DNA of 64,000 bases from Polyangiaceae bacterium (GTDB lineage: Bacteria > Myxococcota_A > Polyangia > Polyangiales > Polyangiaceae), in contig JADJXL010000019.1 in the NCBI GenBank assembly GCA_016715885.1, positions 186,001 through 250,000 on the forward strand. Direction: 5' to 3'. Of this stretch, positions 7,579 through 15,591 are shown piece by piece (positions within the stretch are counted from its first letter, which is position 1; every line of letters begins with the position of its first letter). A model generated the notes under the pieces. The model made no database searches. It was not told where the DNA came from and was given only the letters and a program-made list of their open reading frames with translations. The translations under genes were made by a program, and so were the position numbers.

Positions 7579-8525
7579 CGATGATGGCAACAGCGAAGCG
7601 CTCGCAACGGTCGAGGCCATCGAGGCGGTTCCCGAGCACTTCGTCTCTATCGAGCTGCTTGCCCCAAGGTTGGGATACAACCATAAGCGCGGCGCCGTTG
7701 CGGCGTTCAAAAGGCTGGTCGAAATCGGCAAAATCAGGGCAAATGAGTTTCGCCGAGAGCTCGGCAAAACCTCCCCGGTTGGCGGCAGACCCGAGAACGT
7801 GATTTGGCTCTCTCCAACTGCAGCGATCGAACTTGCCATCGCCGCGGGCACTCCCGAAGCGGATGAGTGGCGACGGGAGCAGATGGCGAAGCTCGTCAAA
7901 CCGGCACCTGGCAACGACAGCAAAGCGATGCTCGCCAAGTCTCAGCAGATGCTGGACGAAGCTCTCGCTCTCCACCAAGACATCGCCCGCCAGCTCGAGC
8001 TCGATAAGCGCGTGAGGCAGCTCGAGCAGCGACGCGAGCGCAAGCCTCGCACGACGCTGTCCACCGGCGCCATCGATGGTGCATCGCTCGAAGCATCGCT
8101 CAAGGCGTTGCTCGATCAGACGGGCCACGACGCGGGGATCACCATCCCGGACATCGCGCGGGCACTCGAGTTCGAGCTCGACGACGGCTTGAGCAAGAGA
8201 CTCGGCATTCTGCTCGCGCGGGCCGGGTGGGTGCCAACGCATCGCGTGCGCGTGAACGGCACGCAGCAACGCGTCTATCGGCCCGGCATCGACGGCGAGC
8301 AGGTCATCGACGAGATGGAAGGTGCTCGCGTCGACGCCTCGCGGGGACATCACGGTGCGGGAGGCGATGGCCGCGAACCCAGCCCTCGAGCGATTCGGCG
8401 ACACGCCGCACAAGCTTGGACTCGTGCTGCGCAACCTCCACGGCAAGACGTTCGGCGGGCGTCGGCTCGTATGCATTCCGAGCCGCAAAGACGTCGCACG
8501 CTGGTTCATCGAGCGCGACGAATAG
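7565..8525 (+). pseudogene. Rha-like regulator with a frameshift near 8317
   Basis: The first frame (from ATG 7565) gives a regulator-type N-terminus: SIELLAPRLGYNHKRGAVAA, then SPVGGRPENVIWLSPTAAIE. The pattern matches the N-terminal module of 4881-5690. A helical linker and two small domains follow. From about 8317 this frame turns into Arg-rich nonsense, while the next frame gives sensible sequence to 8525 (ITVREAMAANPALERFGD, FIERDE). One extra base in ATGGAAGG would explain it. Real decay or a sequencing error are both possible; if corrected it is about 319 aa. Confidence 0.6.
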
Positions 8526-8530
8526 GCCCA

Positions 8531-8953
8531 TTACAGCCCCTTCACGCCCATACGCCGCAAGATGCGCGTCATCACGGCCATGTGATACACAGGCCAACAC
8601 GGGTGGTTGTCACCTTCCGAGACTCCCGAAAACTCACGAAGCATCACCTGCGGAACCAAGCCGACTCGTGCCCCTGTTTTGTTGGAGCGCATTCGCGCGA
8701 CGAGCGGCCCGGAATTTCCTCGAAATTGCGCATACGTAGGGTCTAGTTTCCAGCCGCATGCCGTTTCGACCCAATAATGGGCGTGCCCCGCGGCGACGCC
8801 GGCGGCATAGCCATGCCAGCGCAGCACACGCGCAAGGATACATGCCGCAATGGTGCATGCTCCGCTGAGATTGCGGGACACTGACCATGGCACAATGCGG
8901 GTAGGCCACTCAATCTGAAAAGCATTTTGCTCGTTTTGCGCGGCCAACCGCAA
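8531..8953 (-). CDS. Transglutaminase-like / papain-fold protein
   Basis: A 140-aa protein. It has GACTIAACILARVLRWHGYA, then AGHAHYWVE, then KLDPTYAQF. The spacing Cys (with a following helix), His and Asp is that of the transglutaminase/arylamine-type papain-like fold, suggesting a small cysteine peptidase or isopeptide enzyme. It ends just before the convergent stop of 7565-8525. In phage or accessory DNA such proteins can be maturation peptidases or host-modifying enzymes; the substrate is unknown. Confidence 0.5.
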   Translation of the reverse strand: MRLAAQNEQNAFQIEWPTRIVPWSVSRNLSGACTIAACILARVLRWHGYAAGVAAGHAHYWVETACGWKLDPTYAQFRGNSGPLVARMRSNKTGARVGLVPQVMLREFSGVSEGDNHPCWPVYHMAVMTRILRRMGVKGL

Positions 8954-9001
8954 CCTCGTGCGTGAAGCGCAAGGCTTCTGATTTCGTGAGCTTGCGGTGG
9001 G

Positions 9002-9256
9002 TCAAGGTTCAATCCACGTGTAAACGCCCTTGCCGTGGTGTCGCAGTGCCCGGATTTCCCCGCACCTCGCACGGCCCTCGAGCACATCCAATTCGTCCGG
9101 CGTCGGCGCCTTCGACAGATATTCGGCAACGCGACGATCGCGTTCTGCCTCCGAAACGTCATCACCCTCTTTACGCACCTTTTGGGCCACAACCTTGTCG
9201 CCGTCCCATTTGTCGACGAGCTGAGCGGCTGGATGGTCCTTCCAATTCGATGCCAT
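9002..9256 (-). CDS. Hypothetical 84-aa protein
   Basis: A charged soluble protein (KWDGDKVVAQKVRKEGDDVS, RRVAEYLSKAPTPDELDVLE) in the minus-strand phage cluster. Its start lies just 3 bases past the stop of the methyltransferase gene. No family was recognised. It may be a small accessory or anti-restriction factor, but only its operon position is evidence. Confidence 0.5.
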   Translation of the reverse strand: MASNWKDHPAAQLVDKWDGDKVVAQKVRKEGDDVSEAERDRRVAEYLSKAPTPDELDVLEGRARCGEIRALRHHGKGVYTWIEP

Positions 9257-9259
9257 GTG

Positions 9260-10000
9260 TCACATCCTTCCATCAAACAATGGCCCAAGAGTCTGCGCTT
9301 CGAGTGGCACTTGCCGCATCGACAGCAGCCGTGCCCTAACTGCCGTATGGCAATAGGCGCCCGACACCTCGCACACGATGACCTTGCATCCAATGGCGAG
9401 CGCAGGCCTGATTTCTGGCATCGACCCGCCATGCGTCACGAGAATGATCTGGCCTCGACGAAGCTTTCGGCGCTCCATTGCGAGGGCGAAATCGAACGCG
9501 CACAGGGCTTCGGGTTTCTGTGTTGGGTGAAGATGCAGCGTCGAGCATTCCGAGGCGCGCAGCGTGCCCTTCCATAGATGCCGAAAGATTCGGAGCGGGC
9601 CGCCGAGGTTGCTCCACGCGAGCTCGCCATCGGCGCCCTTGTCGGGCGTGCTCCCGTCGCGCTTGTCCCATAGGATCCACGAATCGACGTCGGGCAATCG
9701 CGATGCGTAGTAATTCGCTCCCCACGTGATGAGCGGCCGATCGAGCGCCAAGAGGGGCGCCGGATCGAACGGCCCGTCATCTCCCTCGACAGGGTCCCAT
9801 TTGCGTTCCTTCAATGGCGGCGCGCCATTTACTCGACGTCCGCCCCCGCGACCATTGAAACGCAGCTTCTTGCCATACGGCGGGTTGGAGTGAACGAGCC
9901 CAACGTCGCGCAGCTTGACTTCGCCGGCCTCGACGACGTCTTCCCAGCGTGCGCAATAGACGCGGACGGCCTTGTCGTGACTGACGTAATAGGGCTTCAC
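9260..10000 (-). CDS. DNA methyltransferase (N6-A or N4-C type)
   Basis: A 246-aa protein with the catalytic motif SNPPYG near residue 40 and the later LHPTQKPEAL. This order places the substrate-binding/catalytic motif before the SAM-binding part, as in beta-class amino-methyltransferases. The SAM motif normally reads DPFxGSGTT; here that region reads VTHGGSMPEIRPAL then GCKVIVCEVSGAY, so motif I is degenerate. It overlaps the DUF488 gene by 4 bases. It probably protects phage DNA or acts as an orphan methylase; activity is uncertain because of motif I. Confidence 0.7.
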   Translation of the reverse strand: MKPYYVSHDKAVRVYCARWEDVVEAGEVKLRDVGLVHSNPPYGKKLRFNGRGGGRRVNGAPPLKERKWDPVEGDDGPFDPAPLLALDRPLITWGANYYASRLPDVDSWILWDKRDGSTPDKGADGELAWSNLGGPLRIFRHLWKGTLRASECSTLHLHPTQKPEALCAFDFALAMERRKLRRGQIILVTHGGSMPEIRPALAIGCKVIVCEVSGAYCHTAVRARLLSMRQVPLEAQTLGPLFDGRM

Positions 10001-10374
10001 GATTCAATCTCTCCGCAATCAATCGCGCCCAATGTGGGCCGTGCGCTCGCGCAAATATGCCGATGACAATGCTCGGGATATGGCTCGTAACAACAGAGCA
10101 CGGCACGCGGCCGCGCAAGAAAAGCATCCCATTCTCGACGCCGGTACCGATACGACGCACGCATCTCGGCCATGAAGTGCATGTCGTATTCGTCCGCCGT
10201 CACGAGCCCCGCCTGCGCAGCGCGAAGCAGGTCCCATGACGGCGCGAATATCTCCCCAGGTGCTTCTTTGCGCGCCTTCTCGAGCAGCCAATTGCCCACC
10301 CGCGACACATCCACCGCGTCGGGCTTATTCGCCTTCACGTAGCGGATCTGTGCGGTGTGGACTTGGCAGCGCAT
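9997..10374 (-). CDS. DUF488-family protein
   Basis: A 125-aa protein. The C-terminal part carries VLCCYEPYPEHCHRHI, the conserved Cys-x-Glu / CHR signature of DUF488 proteins. The middle has FMAEMRASYRYRRREWDAFL. The biochemical role of the family is unknown; members often accompany DNA-modification genes. Its TGA overlaps the ATG of the downstream methyltransferase (ATGA), so the two are co-translated. Confidence 0.65.
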   Translation of the reverse strand: MRCQVHTAQIRYVKANKPDAVDVSRVGNWLLEKARKEAPGEIFAPSWDLLRAAQAGLVTADEYDMHFMAEMRASYRYRRREWDAFLARPRAVLCCYEPYPEHCHRHICASARPTLGAIDCGEIES

Positions 10375-10377
10375 TGG

Positions 10378-10566
10378 TCAGTTTGCTTGAAGCATCCGAG
10401 CGAGCTCGTGACACCGAGCCGTTTGCTCCGCGGTGGCGCCCTTGAGCGTGAAGCACGGCGGCAACCGGAGCTGTCCCGCCGCAATGAGCGCGACTTGCTT
10501 CTTGCTCCGTTCGCGATCGCCATTCGCAGACGTGAAGAGGTCCTCGAGCTCTTGCGCGTACGTCAT
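10378..10566 (-). CDS. Hypothetical 62-aa protein
   Basis: The ATG at 10566 is chosen because GGGAGG lies about 10 bases upstream and because it overlaps the stop of the small lipoprotein gene (ATGA). The sequence is helical (YAQELEDLFTSANGDRERSK, GATAEQTARCHELARML). The family is unknown. It ends 3 bases before the DUF488 start codon, so it belongs to the same transcript. Confidence 0.5.
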   Translation of the reverse strand: MTYAQELEDLFTSANGDRERSKKQVALIAAGQLRLPPCFTLKGATAEQTARCHELARMLQAN

Positions 10567-10742
10567 TGCGAGCATTCCTCCCCGCCGTATTGCGTGTGAA
10601 TGCACTGCCCGAACTTCGAACAGCGATCCGCGGTGCACACATCGCCGTCATCGCAATCGACTGCGTCGATACACTCAGGCATCTCCACGGTCGCCACACA
10701 CCCCGGGAGCGCCATTGCAATCACAATCGCAAGCAACTTCAT
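10563..10742 (-). CDS. Small Cys-rich lipoprotein, 59 aa
   Basis: It has a signal peptide with lipobox ALPGC. The mature part has several Cys, including DCDDGDVCTADRCSKFGQC. The pattern C-D-D-G-x-x-C-T-x-D-x-C...G-x-C is frequent in secreted Cys-rich proteins of myxobacteria. GAGGA lies upstream of the ATG and the TGA overlaps the next ATG. A lipoprotein inside a phage-like operon may act in superinfection exclusion or be a host-derived moron; this is inference. Confidence 0.55.
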   Translation of the reverse strand: MKLLAIVIAMALPGCVATVEMPECIDAVDCDDGDVCTADRCSKFGQCIHTQYGGEECSQ

Positions 10743-10754
10743 TCGTCCTCGCTT

Positions 10755-11018
10755 TCAGTTCAAGCGACACGGTTCGACCGTGCCAACCTCGTTCCCGCGG
10801 CTGTCCACGGGAATCCATTCGGCCGCACGCAACCACGGCGATTCGTCCACCGTGGCCACGAAATCCCCTTGCTCGTACGTCACGAGCTTCCCGTGCACGC
10901 ACAAGAGCACGAAGAATGGGCGCGGCTGCTTCTTGCCCGCGAGCGCTGGCACGACCTTCCACAGACCGCCATGCACCGCTTGGTGCGCTTCGATGTGCGC
11001 CGTCGAAGGCAGCGTCAC
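10755..11018 (-). CDS. Hypothetical 87-aa protein
   Basis: The GTG at 11018 is preferred to the upstream ATG at 11084 because it overlaps the TGA of the preceding frame (GTGA) and has AAGGGGAAGG upstream. The protein is compact and mixed alpha/beta (GLWKVVPALAG, FFVLLCVHGKLVTYEQGDF, EWIPVDSRGNEVGTVEP). No family was recognised. It is one gene of the long coupled minus-strand series. Confidence 0.5.
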   Translation of the reverse strand: MTLPSTAHIEAHQAVHGGLWKVVPALAGKKQPRPFFVLLCVHGKLVTYEQGDFVATVDESPWLRAAEWIPVDSRGNEVGTVEPCRLN

Positions 11019-11508
11019 TTCGCCTTCCCCTTGCGGCTCTTGGCCTTTTTGCGTGCGAGCAATTCGCTCGAGCTGAGCTTCCACGTGTTATCGCCAAGGT
11101 CCTCGATTCGGCCTTCGCTCTCGAGCTGCTTCAGACACCGTTCGAGAATGGTCTCTTCTGCGAGCTCTTCGTCGCGCAACTCGTCGCGAGGATTGCCGTG
11201 TATCGGTGCGACTCGATGAAGACGAGGACGTCATCCATCGTTTTCGAGCAGCTCACGCAAAGCGTCCGATCATCGGTGGCCCACGCGAGCGTGCCCGGCC
11301 CGTCATCTTCGACGGATTCGCACACGATGCACTTCGCCAGATCGTCGCTGTCTTCCGCATCCGTTTCGGCGACTTCGCCAGCATCGTCCTCGGTTTCGTC
11401 CTGCGTTTCGTCCGGTGATGGCGTCGACTCGGGGGTGGTTTCCTCGACTCTCAAGCCCGCGTACCTCGCACCCATTTCGAGGAACGTGTCATTTTCGTCG
11501 ATGATCAC
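11015..11508 (-). pseudogene. Zinc-ribbon protein split by a frameshift near 11200
   Basis: The upstream frame (GTG 11508) gives an acidic linker and two CxxC pairs (CIVCESVEDDGPG, LCVSCSKTMDDVLVFI), then loses sense after FIESHR. The next frame gives a basic helical tail to the stop at 11015 (ETILERCLKQLESEGRIEDL, ELLARKKAKSRKGKAK). The next gene begins with a GTG overlapping that stop, which supports the tail being translated. Coding-like sequence also extends upstream of 11508 without a start codon. Likely one zinc-binding protein of about 165 aa. Confidence 0.45.
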
Positions 11509-11564
11509 TTCGACGACGAGCCTCGCGAGCTCGCCGGGTGTACGCGATTCGTCGAGGACCCACG

Positions 11565-13097
11565 CTAAATCGTATCGAGATCGGTCGCGTCTGTGGTGCC
11601 GTCGCTTTTCGCGAGGCCGCGCCGCTCGAGCACATCTTCAAGCGACGCCACATAATCGTCCTGCATGCGAACCGTGAGGCTCGCGAGGAACCGCCAGAAC
11701 GGCATCGATGGCGCGCCATTCTCATCCACGGGATTGACCCGCTCGAGCATGCGCACAAGCAGCTCCCCACGCTTGCGCCGTTCTTCCTCACGAGCTCGCG
11801 CCCATGCGGAGTTGTCCGGGCGTGTCGGCAATTTGGAGCGCGACCCTTTCGAAGCATCATCGTCCGACGCATCATCCGAATCCGAATCCGCAATCCATTC
11901 CTCTTCACCCTTCGCAGCGTCTTCGTGCCCGGCCTTCCGCAGCGCCGCCGCGATTTCCTTACGCGTCATGCATTCGTGCACTTTGCCGTGCGCGTATGCA
12001 ATCAGCGAAGGTTTCGCCGCGTCACCGAGCAGCTTGCGGTACGTCGTGTGCTCGTCTTTGAAGAAAATCGGTTCGTCGATGTTGGCGAGCGTCGGCGGTT
12101 TCGGGACGATAGAATACGAGGTCGGAAACAACTTCAGTGCCTCATCCCCTTCGACGACCTTGATGCCGGCACGCAATGCGGCCTGCTTGCGCCGCTCCCA
12201 CGATGCGGCGCGCTTGCCCTCGAAACACGTCTTGTCCGTACAGCGCGCCTCGGTGCTGGTATCCTCGATGATGCCGAGGCTTCGCTGCGCAGCCGTTGAT
12301 TTCGGGCACTTCGAGCACGGGCCGCCTGGAAGCGTCTTGTCGCTCGGATCGAATCCGCATTGCGCTGGAACGAGTTGCAAGTGGTATCTCGACGTAATGT
12401 GCGCCTTCGCAAAGCGAAGATCATGTCCAGATTCCGATTCCAGGATCTCTTTGCAGCATTTAGCTTGTGCTTTCGCATCGCTCAGACTCGCAATGGCGAT
12501 TCCTACGGTATGCAGGATGGTGCCTGCTTCGAGCTCCGCACGCACCTCCGGGCAAAGCCGCGAAAGGGCGATTGCACGATATACGGCGCGTGTCGAGCCA
12601 ATGCCCGTGCGCGTGGCGATTTCTTCGGCGGACAACTTATGTTTGGTAGATAGTTCCGCCATCGTATCGGCTTGCTCGAGCGGTCGCAGCGGAGTGTTTG
12701 TCGACGACGACAAGAGCTGCTCGCAGCGGATGGTCACCTCATCGAGGTTCTCTGGAGGAAGGCACGGGATGGTGGGCATGCCTTCGAGCTTCGCCGCACG
12801 CCATCGGGTTTCGCCGTTGATGATGGTCCACGGCTCCGTCGCAATGGAGCCATCCTTGTTTTTTTCATCCGCCCTCGTTGGCCGGATGCGAATAGGTTCG
12901 CGAATACGCTTGTCATCCTTGAGCGTTGCGCGAATGCCTTCGACGTCGAAGTGCTGGCGGGGCTGGAATGGGTCCGCGCGAATGCTTTCGAGCGGGCGCT
13001 CATTCACTTGTCGCTCTCCAGATTCAGGCGGGGAGGCATCATTTGCCACCTCGATGTTGGGCTTTTGAGCCTTTGCTGCCTCTTTCTTCCTTCCCAT
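11565..13097 (-). CDS. ParB/RepB-like DNA-binding protein
   Basis: A 510-aa protein with GGAAGG before the ATG. The N-terminal ParB-like nuclease/CTPase domain (about residues 35-130) carries ADPFQPRQHFD and IINGETRWRAAKL (the family's GERRxxA-type motif). A helix-turn-helix part follows (LSAEEIATRTGIGSTRAVYR). The middle has a CPKS/CTDKTCFEGK Cys cluster. The acidic region SDSDDASDDD precedes a helical C-terminus. Long ParB-like proteins of this kind are common in plasmids and phages, for partition or regulation. No ParA was seen next to it. Confidence 0.75.
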   Translation of the reverse strand: MGRKKEAAKAQKPNIEVANDASPPESGERQVNERPLESIRADPFQPRQHFDVEGIRATLKDDKRIREPIRIRPTRADEKNKDGSIATEPWTIINGETRWRAAKLEGMPTIPCLPPENLDEVTIRCEQLLSSSTNTPLRPLEQADTMAELSTKHKLSAEEIATRTGIGSTRAVYRAIALSRLCPEVRAELEAGTILHTVGIAIASLSDAKAQAKCCKEILESESGHDLRFAKAHITSRYHLQLVPAQCGFDPSDKTLPGGPCSKCPKSTAAQRSLGIIEDTSTEARCTDKTCFEGKRAASWERRKQAALRAGIKVVEGDEALKLFPTSYSIVPKPPTLANIDEPIFFKDEHTTYRKLLGDAAKPSLIAYAHGKVHECMTRKEIAAALRKAGHEDAAKGEEEWIADSDSDDASDDDASKGSRSKLPTRPDNSAWARAREEERRKRGELLVRMLERVNPVDENGAPSMPFWRFLASLTVRMQDDYVASLEDVLERRGLAKSDGTTDATDLDTI

Positions 13098-13204
13098 TCA
13101 AAACCTTCCTTTCACGTTGCGCAAAGCACTGTTTGCAATTGCATTGAAAGTGATTTATCTGCATCGAATCACGAGTATCAGGCGGCTCATTGCTCTTGCA
13201 CACC

Positions 13205-13774
13205 TCACAAGAGCAAGCGCAAGGCGCTCGCGTGGGTGGTCCAGTGTTCAGACACGTACGGCAATGGCGGTGCCGTGGAAGCCGCATATCTCCAGGCGCA
13301 TCGGCAGCGTTCCAGCGTCGGTCCCCAGTGTTGCCGGCTTCCGCACGAACCGCACAGCAAAAATGGCATTGCATCGCGCTTTGCGCATTGTTGCGGACAG
13401 TGTGCCGATTTTGCGCGTGGATAGGCTCGCGTTAGCTGTCTGAGACAATCTGCGTAGTGCACACAGTCGTCGTACACGTCCGCCGGCAGGCCGCCCGGGA
13501 GCATCTCGCCATCGTGCAGACAGCCATTATCGCACGATGCAGGCCGCTCATTCAGTGCGGCAAGTCTTTCCAGTTCATCTTCGTCAATATCGAGGACATC
13601 CGCCAGTTTTTTGCGCATTGCTGGCGGCGGTGGCAATCGTCCCGTCTCGTAATCGAGCAGCGTTGCCGAGCTGCATTTGAGCATTGCCGCGGTTTCGGGC
13701 ACGGAAAAGCCACTGCATTCGCGCAATTCTTGCAGCTTGCGCGCGAGCGGTGTTTTCCGTGCCTCGTTTTTCAC
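13205..13774 (-). CDS. XRE-family regulator with Cys-rich tail (probable frameshifts)
   Basis: The GTG at 13774 has GAGG upstream and overlaps the stop of the pentapeptide gene. Residues 9-60 form a Cro/C1-type HTH (LQELRECSGFSVPETAAMLK, YETGRLPPPPAMRKKLADVL). Cys pairs follow (CDNGCLHDGE, HCPQQC, CGSCG). After about 13390 the other minus frames carry further zinc-ribbon-like motifs (ICGFHG; CRTC, CSCEVC, CNCKQC down to 13039), so the real protein is probably longer and the sequence carries two frameshifts. Probable phage regulator with zinc ribbons. Confidence 0.55.
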   Translation of the reverse strand: MKNEARKTPLARKLQELRECSGFSVPETAAMLKCSSATLLDYETGRLPPPPAMRKKLADVLDIDEDELERLAALNERPASCDNGCLHDGEMLPGGLPADVYDDCVHYADCLRQLTRAYPRAKSAHCPQQCAKRDAMPFLLCGSCGSRQHWGPTLERCRCAWRYAASTAPPLPYVSEHWTTHASALRLLL

Positions 13775-14226
13775 GGTACGGCCTCTTTCGTGCGTTCCAA
13801 GCAGCAACCACATGCGGCGAGCTGCCAGCCGGCTGGCATGACATCGTCCTTGTTTCGTCGGGCCCCATCGAGGTTGGCCCGAACGAGGTTGGCCCGAACG
13901 AGGTTGGCCCCATAGAGGTTGGCCCCATAGAGGTTGGCCCCATAGAGGTTGGCCCCATAGAGGTTGGCCCGAACGAGGTTGGCCCCATAGAGGTTGGCCC
14001 CATAGAGGTTGGCCCCATAGAGGTTGGCCCCATAGAGGTTGGCCCCATAGAGGTTGGCCCCTCGGCCATTCACGCAAGGCATCAAGCCGACCTCGATCAA
14101 CCACGCCATGAATTGCGGATATGCAGTGGCCATCCACAACTGGTGCACCAATTCCAGCCGCATCTGGAACGCATGTCTCGGTTGGCGACCCCTGGCCGCT
14201 CGAACGTCGTCCTGCATAGCTTTCAT
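13771..14226 (-). CDS. Pentapeptide repeat protein
   Basis: A 151-aa protein. Residues about 55-120 are tandem five-residue units of the A(N/D)LxG type, mostly GANLY with occasional VRANL. This is the signature of the right-handed quadrilateral beta-helix of pentapeptide repeat proteins. Some members (MfpA, Qnr) mimic DNA and bind gyrase. The N-terminal region has ELVHQLWMATAYPQFM. The C-terminus has CGCC. Start and stop overlap the neighbouring genes by 4 bases. The repeats are almost identical at DNA level, so repeat number may vary. Confidence 0.75.
   Translation of the reverse strand: MKAMQDDVRAARGRQPRHAFQMRLELVHQLWMATAYPQFMAWLIEVGLMPCVNGRGANLYGANLYGANLYGANLYGANLYGANLVRANLYGANLYGANLYGANLYGANLVRANLVRANLDGARRNKDDVMPAGWQLAACGCCLERTKEAVP
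13863..14061. repeat. Tandem 15-base repeats in the pentapeptide gene
   Basis: About thirteen head-to-tail copies of a 15-base unit; the most common is GGCCCCATAGAGGTT, and a variant reads GGCCCGAACGAGGTT. Near identity at synonymous positions indicates recent expansion or gene-conversion-like homogenisation. Confidence 0.9.
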
Positions 14227-14342
14227 GCTATCGAAGAGCTTGATCCCGCTTTCGCACGCGCCTTTTGCGTCGGAGCGTGTTTCGGTCCAATCGGAAAATC
14301 AACATCGTCAAAGACTCCTATGCCGCACGTCTTTGGCGGCAT
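14223..14342 (-). CDS. 39-aa ORF coupled to the pentapeptide gene
   Basis: The TGA overlaps the ATG of 13771-14226 (ATGA) and the start lies inside the end of 14318-14479. The sequence (CGIGVFDDVDFPIGPKHAP, then a basic Ala/Ser tail) looks like a compact small protein. Evidence is limited to overlap pattern and composition. Confidence 0.35.
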   Translation of the reverse strand: MPPKTCGIGVFDDVDFPIGPKHAPTQKARAKAGSSSSIA

Positions 14343-14479
14343 TGCACACCATCCGTTGATTTCTTAGCTGCTCGCCACTTCCCCGCTGCACACGATATGC
14401 ATGCTGTGGCAGAGCCCCGCATGAACTGTGATTCGTAGACGTGTGAGACGAATTCGCAATCACAGCGGACCGCAATCAT
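14318..14479 (-). CDS. 53-aa zinc-ribbon protein
   Basis: The ATG overlaps the TGA of 14476-14730. The Cys pattern VRCDCEF...GSATACISCAAGKW matches a short zinc ribbon of the same type as the neighbouring gene (CxC...G...CxxC). Possibly a duplicated small phage DNA-binding protein. Confidence 0.5.
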   Translation of the reverse strand: MIAVRCDCEFVSHVYESQFMRGSATACISCAAGKWRAAKKSTDGVQCRQRRAA

Positions 14480-14730
14480 CGATTTCCGCGCTTGTCCGCA
14501 TACCCAAGGCCAACCACCACACGGCTCCCGATTCGGAGATTGGGCCATGCCGAGATCTTGGGCTTCGTGCCAGCTCGATTCACTTCTCCGCGCAGACAAC
14601 CGCACGAACGTGTGTTTCCGCGCCTTACGTCGTTCGCGACAACACGAACACGATTGCCGCACTGGCAACGAGCAAACCACTTGCCGCCGCCAGATGGAGC
14701 CAGGAGGGTGAGGCGTTGCTCGTGTCTCAC
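14476..14730 (-). CDS. 84-aa phage zinc-ribbon protein
   Basis: The GTG at 14730 overlaps the stop of the upstream gene. The core reads WFARCQCGNRVRVVANDVRR then GNTRSCGCL. The C-x-CG...SCGCL signature is widespread in small phage proteins and next to HNH or AP2-type homing endonucleases, where it binds DNA. There is no nuclease domain here. Likely a DNA-binding accessory protein of the element. Confidence 0.6.
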   Translation of the reverse strand: MRHEQRLTLLAPSGGGKWFARCQCGNRVRVVANDVRRGNTRSCGCLRGEVNRAGTKPKISAWPNLRIGSRVVVGLGYADKRGNR

Positions 14731-15062
14731 GATGCGCCTCTTTTCTCGATTGTCTTCAGCAATCGGTGCATGATCCCTTTGGTCGCCGTGCTTTTCATGT
14801 GGTTCGCCAAGCGCTTGACTTCTTCGAGCAAATCGCTTGTGAAAACCACATGTCCAGCATGTGCACGCACAAGAGCGTCAATGGCTACATCGCATTCCAC
14901 CGAGACTTCAAGGCGAGTCCGTGAAGGGCTGTTCGCTTCCTCGTAATACGCCAGATACTCGCTGATACGCAGATCAAGCAGTTTCCGCAGCGTCTCGCGC
15001 ACGGCTTTCGCTTGCGGACCGTTATGGCGCAATTGACGCTCGTAATTCTTGTTGCGTGTCAC
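14727..15062 (-). CDS. Hypothetical 111-aa helical protein
   Basis: The GTG at 15062 overlaps the stop of 15059-15253; its own stop overlaps the next GTG. Sequence: MTRNKNYERQLRHNG at the N-terminus, then ETLRKLLDLRISEYLAYYEE and DLLEEVKRLANHMKSTATK. All-helical and charged, possibly DNA-binding or a small antirepressor-like protein. The family is not recognised. Confidence 0.5.
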   Translation of the reverse strand: MTRNKNYERQLRHNGPQAKAVRETLRKLLDLRISEYLAYYEEANSPSRTRLEVSVECDVAIDALVRAHAGHVVFTSDLLEEVKRLANHMKSTATKGIMHRLLKTIEKRGAS

Positions 15063-15253
15063 GACGCCTCCAATCCGGCGAGCATCGCCTCAGCGCCCTC
15101 CCACGGGAGCAGCAACCATCGAAGGCCATCCGCCGACTCGCGCACAGCATTCGGCACAGCTGGCTCGAATTCCGAACCGCTGTTCGGCGCTACACCGCTG
15201 TTCGTGAGTCCATATGCGCGGGTATCAGCCGCGCCAAACGAATATCCAGACAC
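15059..15253 (-). CDS. 64-aa protein at the element end
   Basis: The GTG at 15253 is taken because further upstream the same frame reads through the antisense of a tRNA 3' half, a known source of spurious protein. The real-looking part is ESADGLRWLLLPWEGAEAML near the C-terminus. The stop overlaps the next start (GTGA). It is the first gene of the coupled phage series and abuts the att core at 15275. Confidence 0.4.
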   Translation of the reverse strand: MSGYSFGAADTRAYGLTNSGVAPNSGSEFEPAVPNAVRESADGLRWLLLPWEGAEAMLAGLEAS

Positions 15254-15274
15254 ACCACGGCACAGCGGTAATGC

Positions 15275-15337
15275 ATTCCTAAACCGTTGGTCGCAAGTTC
15301 GATTCTTGCCTGGGGCGCCTATCATTTCAAGCACTTA
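15275..15337 (+). other. Att site: tRNA 3' half and flank, copy 1
   Basis: Starts with ATTCCTAAACC, which reads like a tRNA anticodon loop (CCT), and continues through a T-arm (GCAAG-TTCGATT-CTTGC) to the 3' acceptor strand and GCC at 15319. The 5' half of the tRNA is absent. The same 63 bases recur at 44808-44870 with one mismatch (15320/44853). This is the typical mark left by a tyrosine integrase that recombines in the anticodon loop. tRNA-Arg(CCT) is the best guess for the target. Confidence 0.75.
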
Positions 15338-15379
15338 GCGTGCCGGTGGTTCGGTTAGGAAAAACCGTCCGGAACCCTG

Positions 15380-15523
15380 TTGCCCAACTGTTGCCCAAGC
15401 CTTCACGAGCGACCATGCTCGTCAGGACACTGCTGAGCCTGTAAGAAAGTGCCTGAAACGTAGGGTTTTGGTGATGTTGCGGGGTGTCCAGCGGGGGCGG
15501 ATCCGTTGCCCAACTGTTGCCCA
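15380..15523 (+). other. Integrase arm-type sites (TTGCCCA pairs)
   Basis: Two pairs of TTGCCCA: 15380-15386 with 15391-15397, and 15506-15512 with 15517-15523, each with 11-base periodicity. They lie between the att core and the integrase gene, on the element side. The same paired heptamer occurs at 44647-44664 and inverted at 45206-45222. They are likely arm-type integrase binding sites. Confidence 0.6.
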
Positions 15524-15591
15524 CGCCGTGAAAAATCGCCTATGGATCAAGGCGAAATTGATCCAATGCGCGATGAGCGCTCGCCCGTCCG

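Noticed and set aside
13863..14061. Short regular repeats considered as a CRISPR array
   Set aside because: No spacers; the units are directly tandem and encode pentapeptide repeats.
15275..15319. Intact tRNA gene
   Set aside because: No 5' acceptor strand, D-arm or anticodon 5' stem is present at either copy.
15059..15334. Protein extension with GAPGKNRTCDQRFRNAL upstream of 15253
   Set aside because: This is the well-known spurious translation of the antisense strand of a tRNA 3' half.
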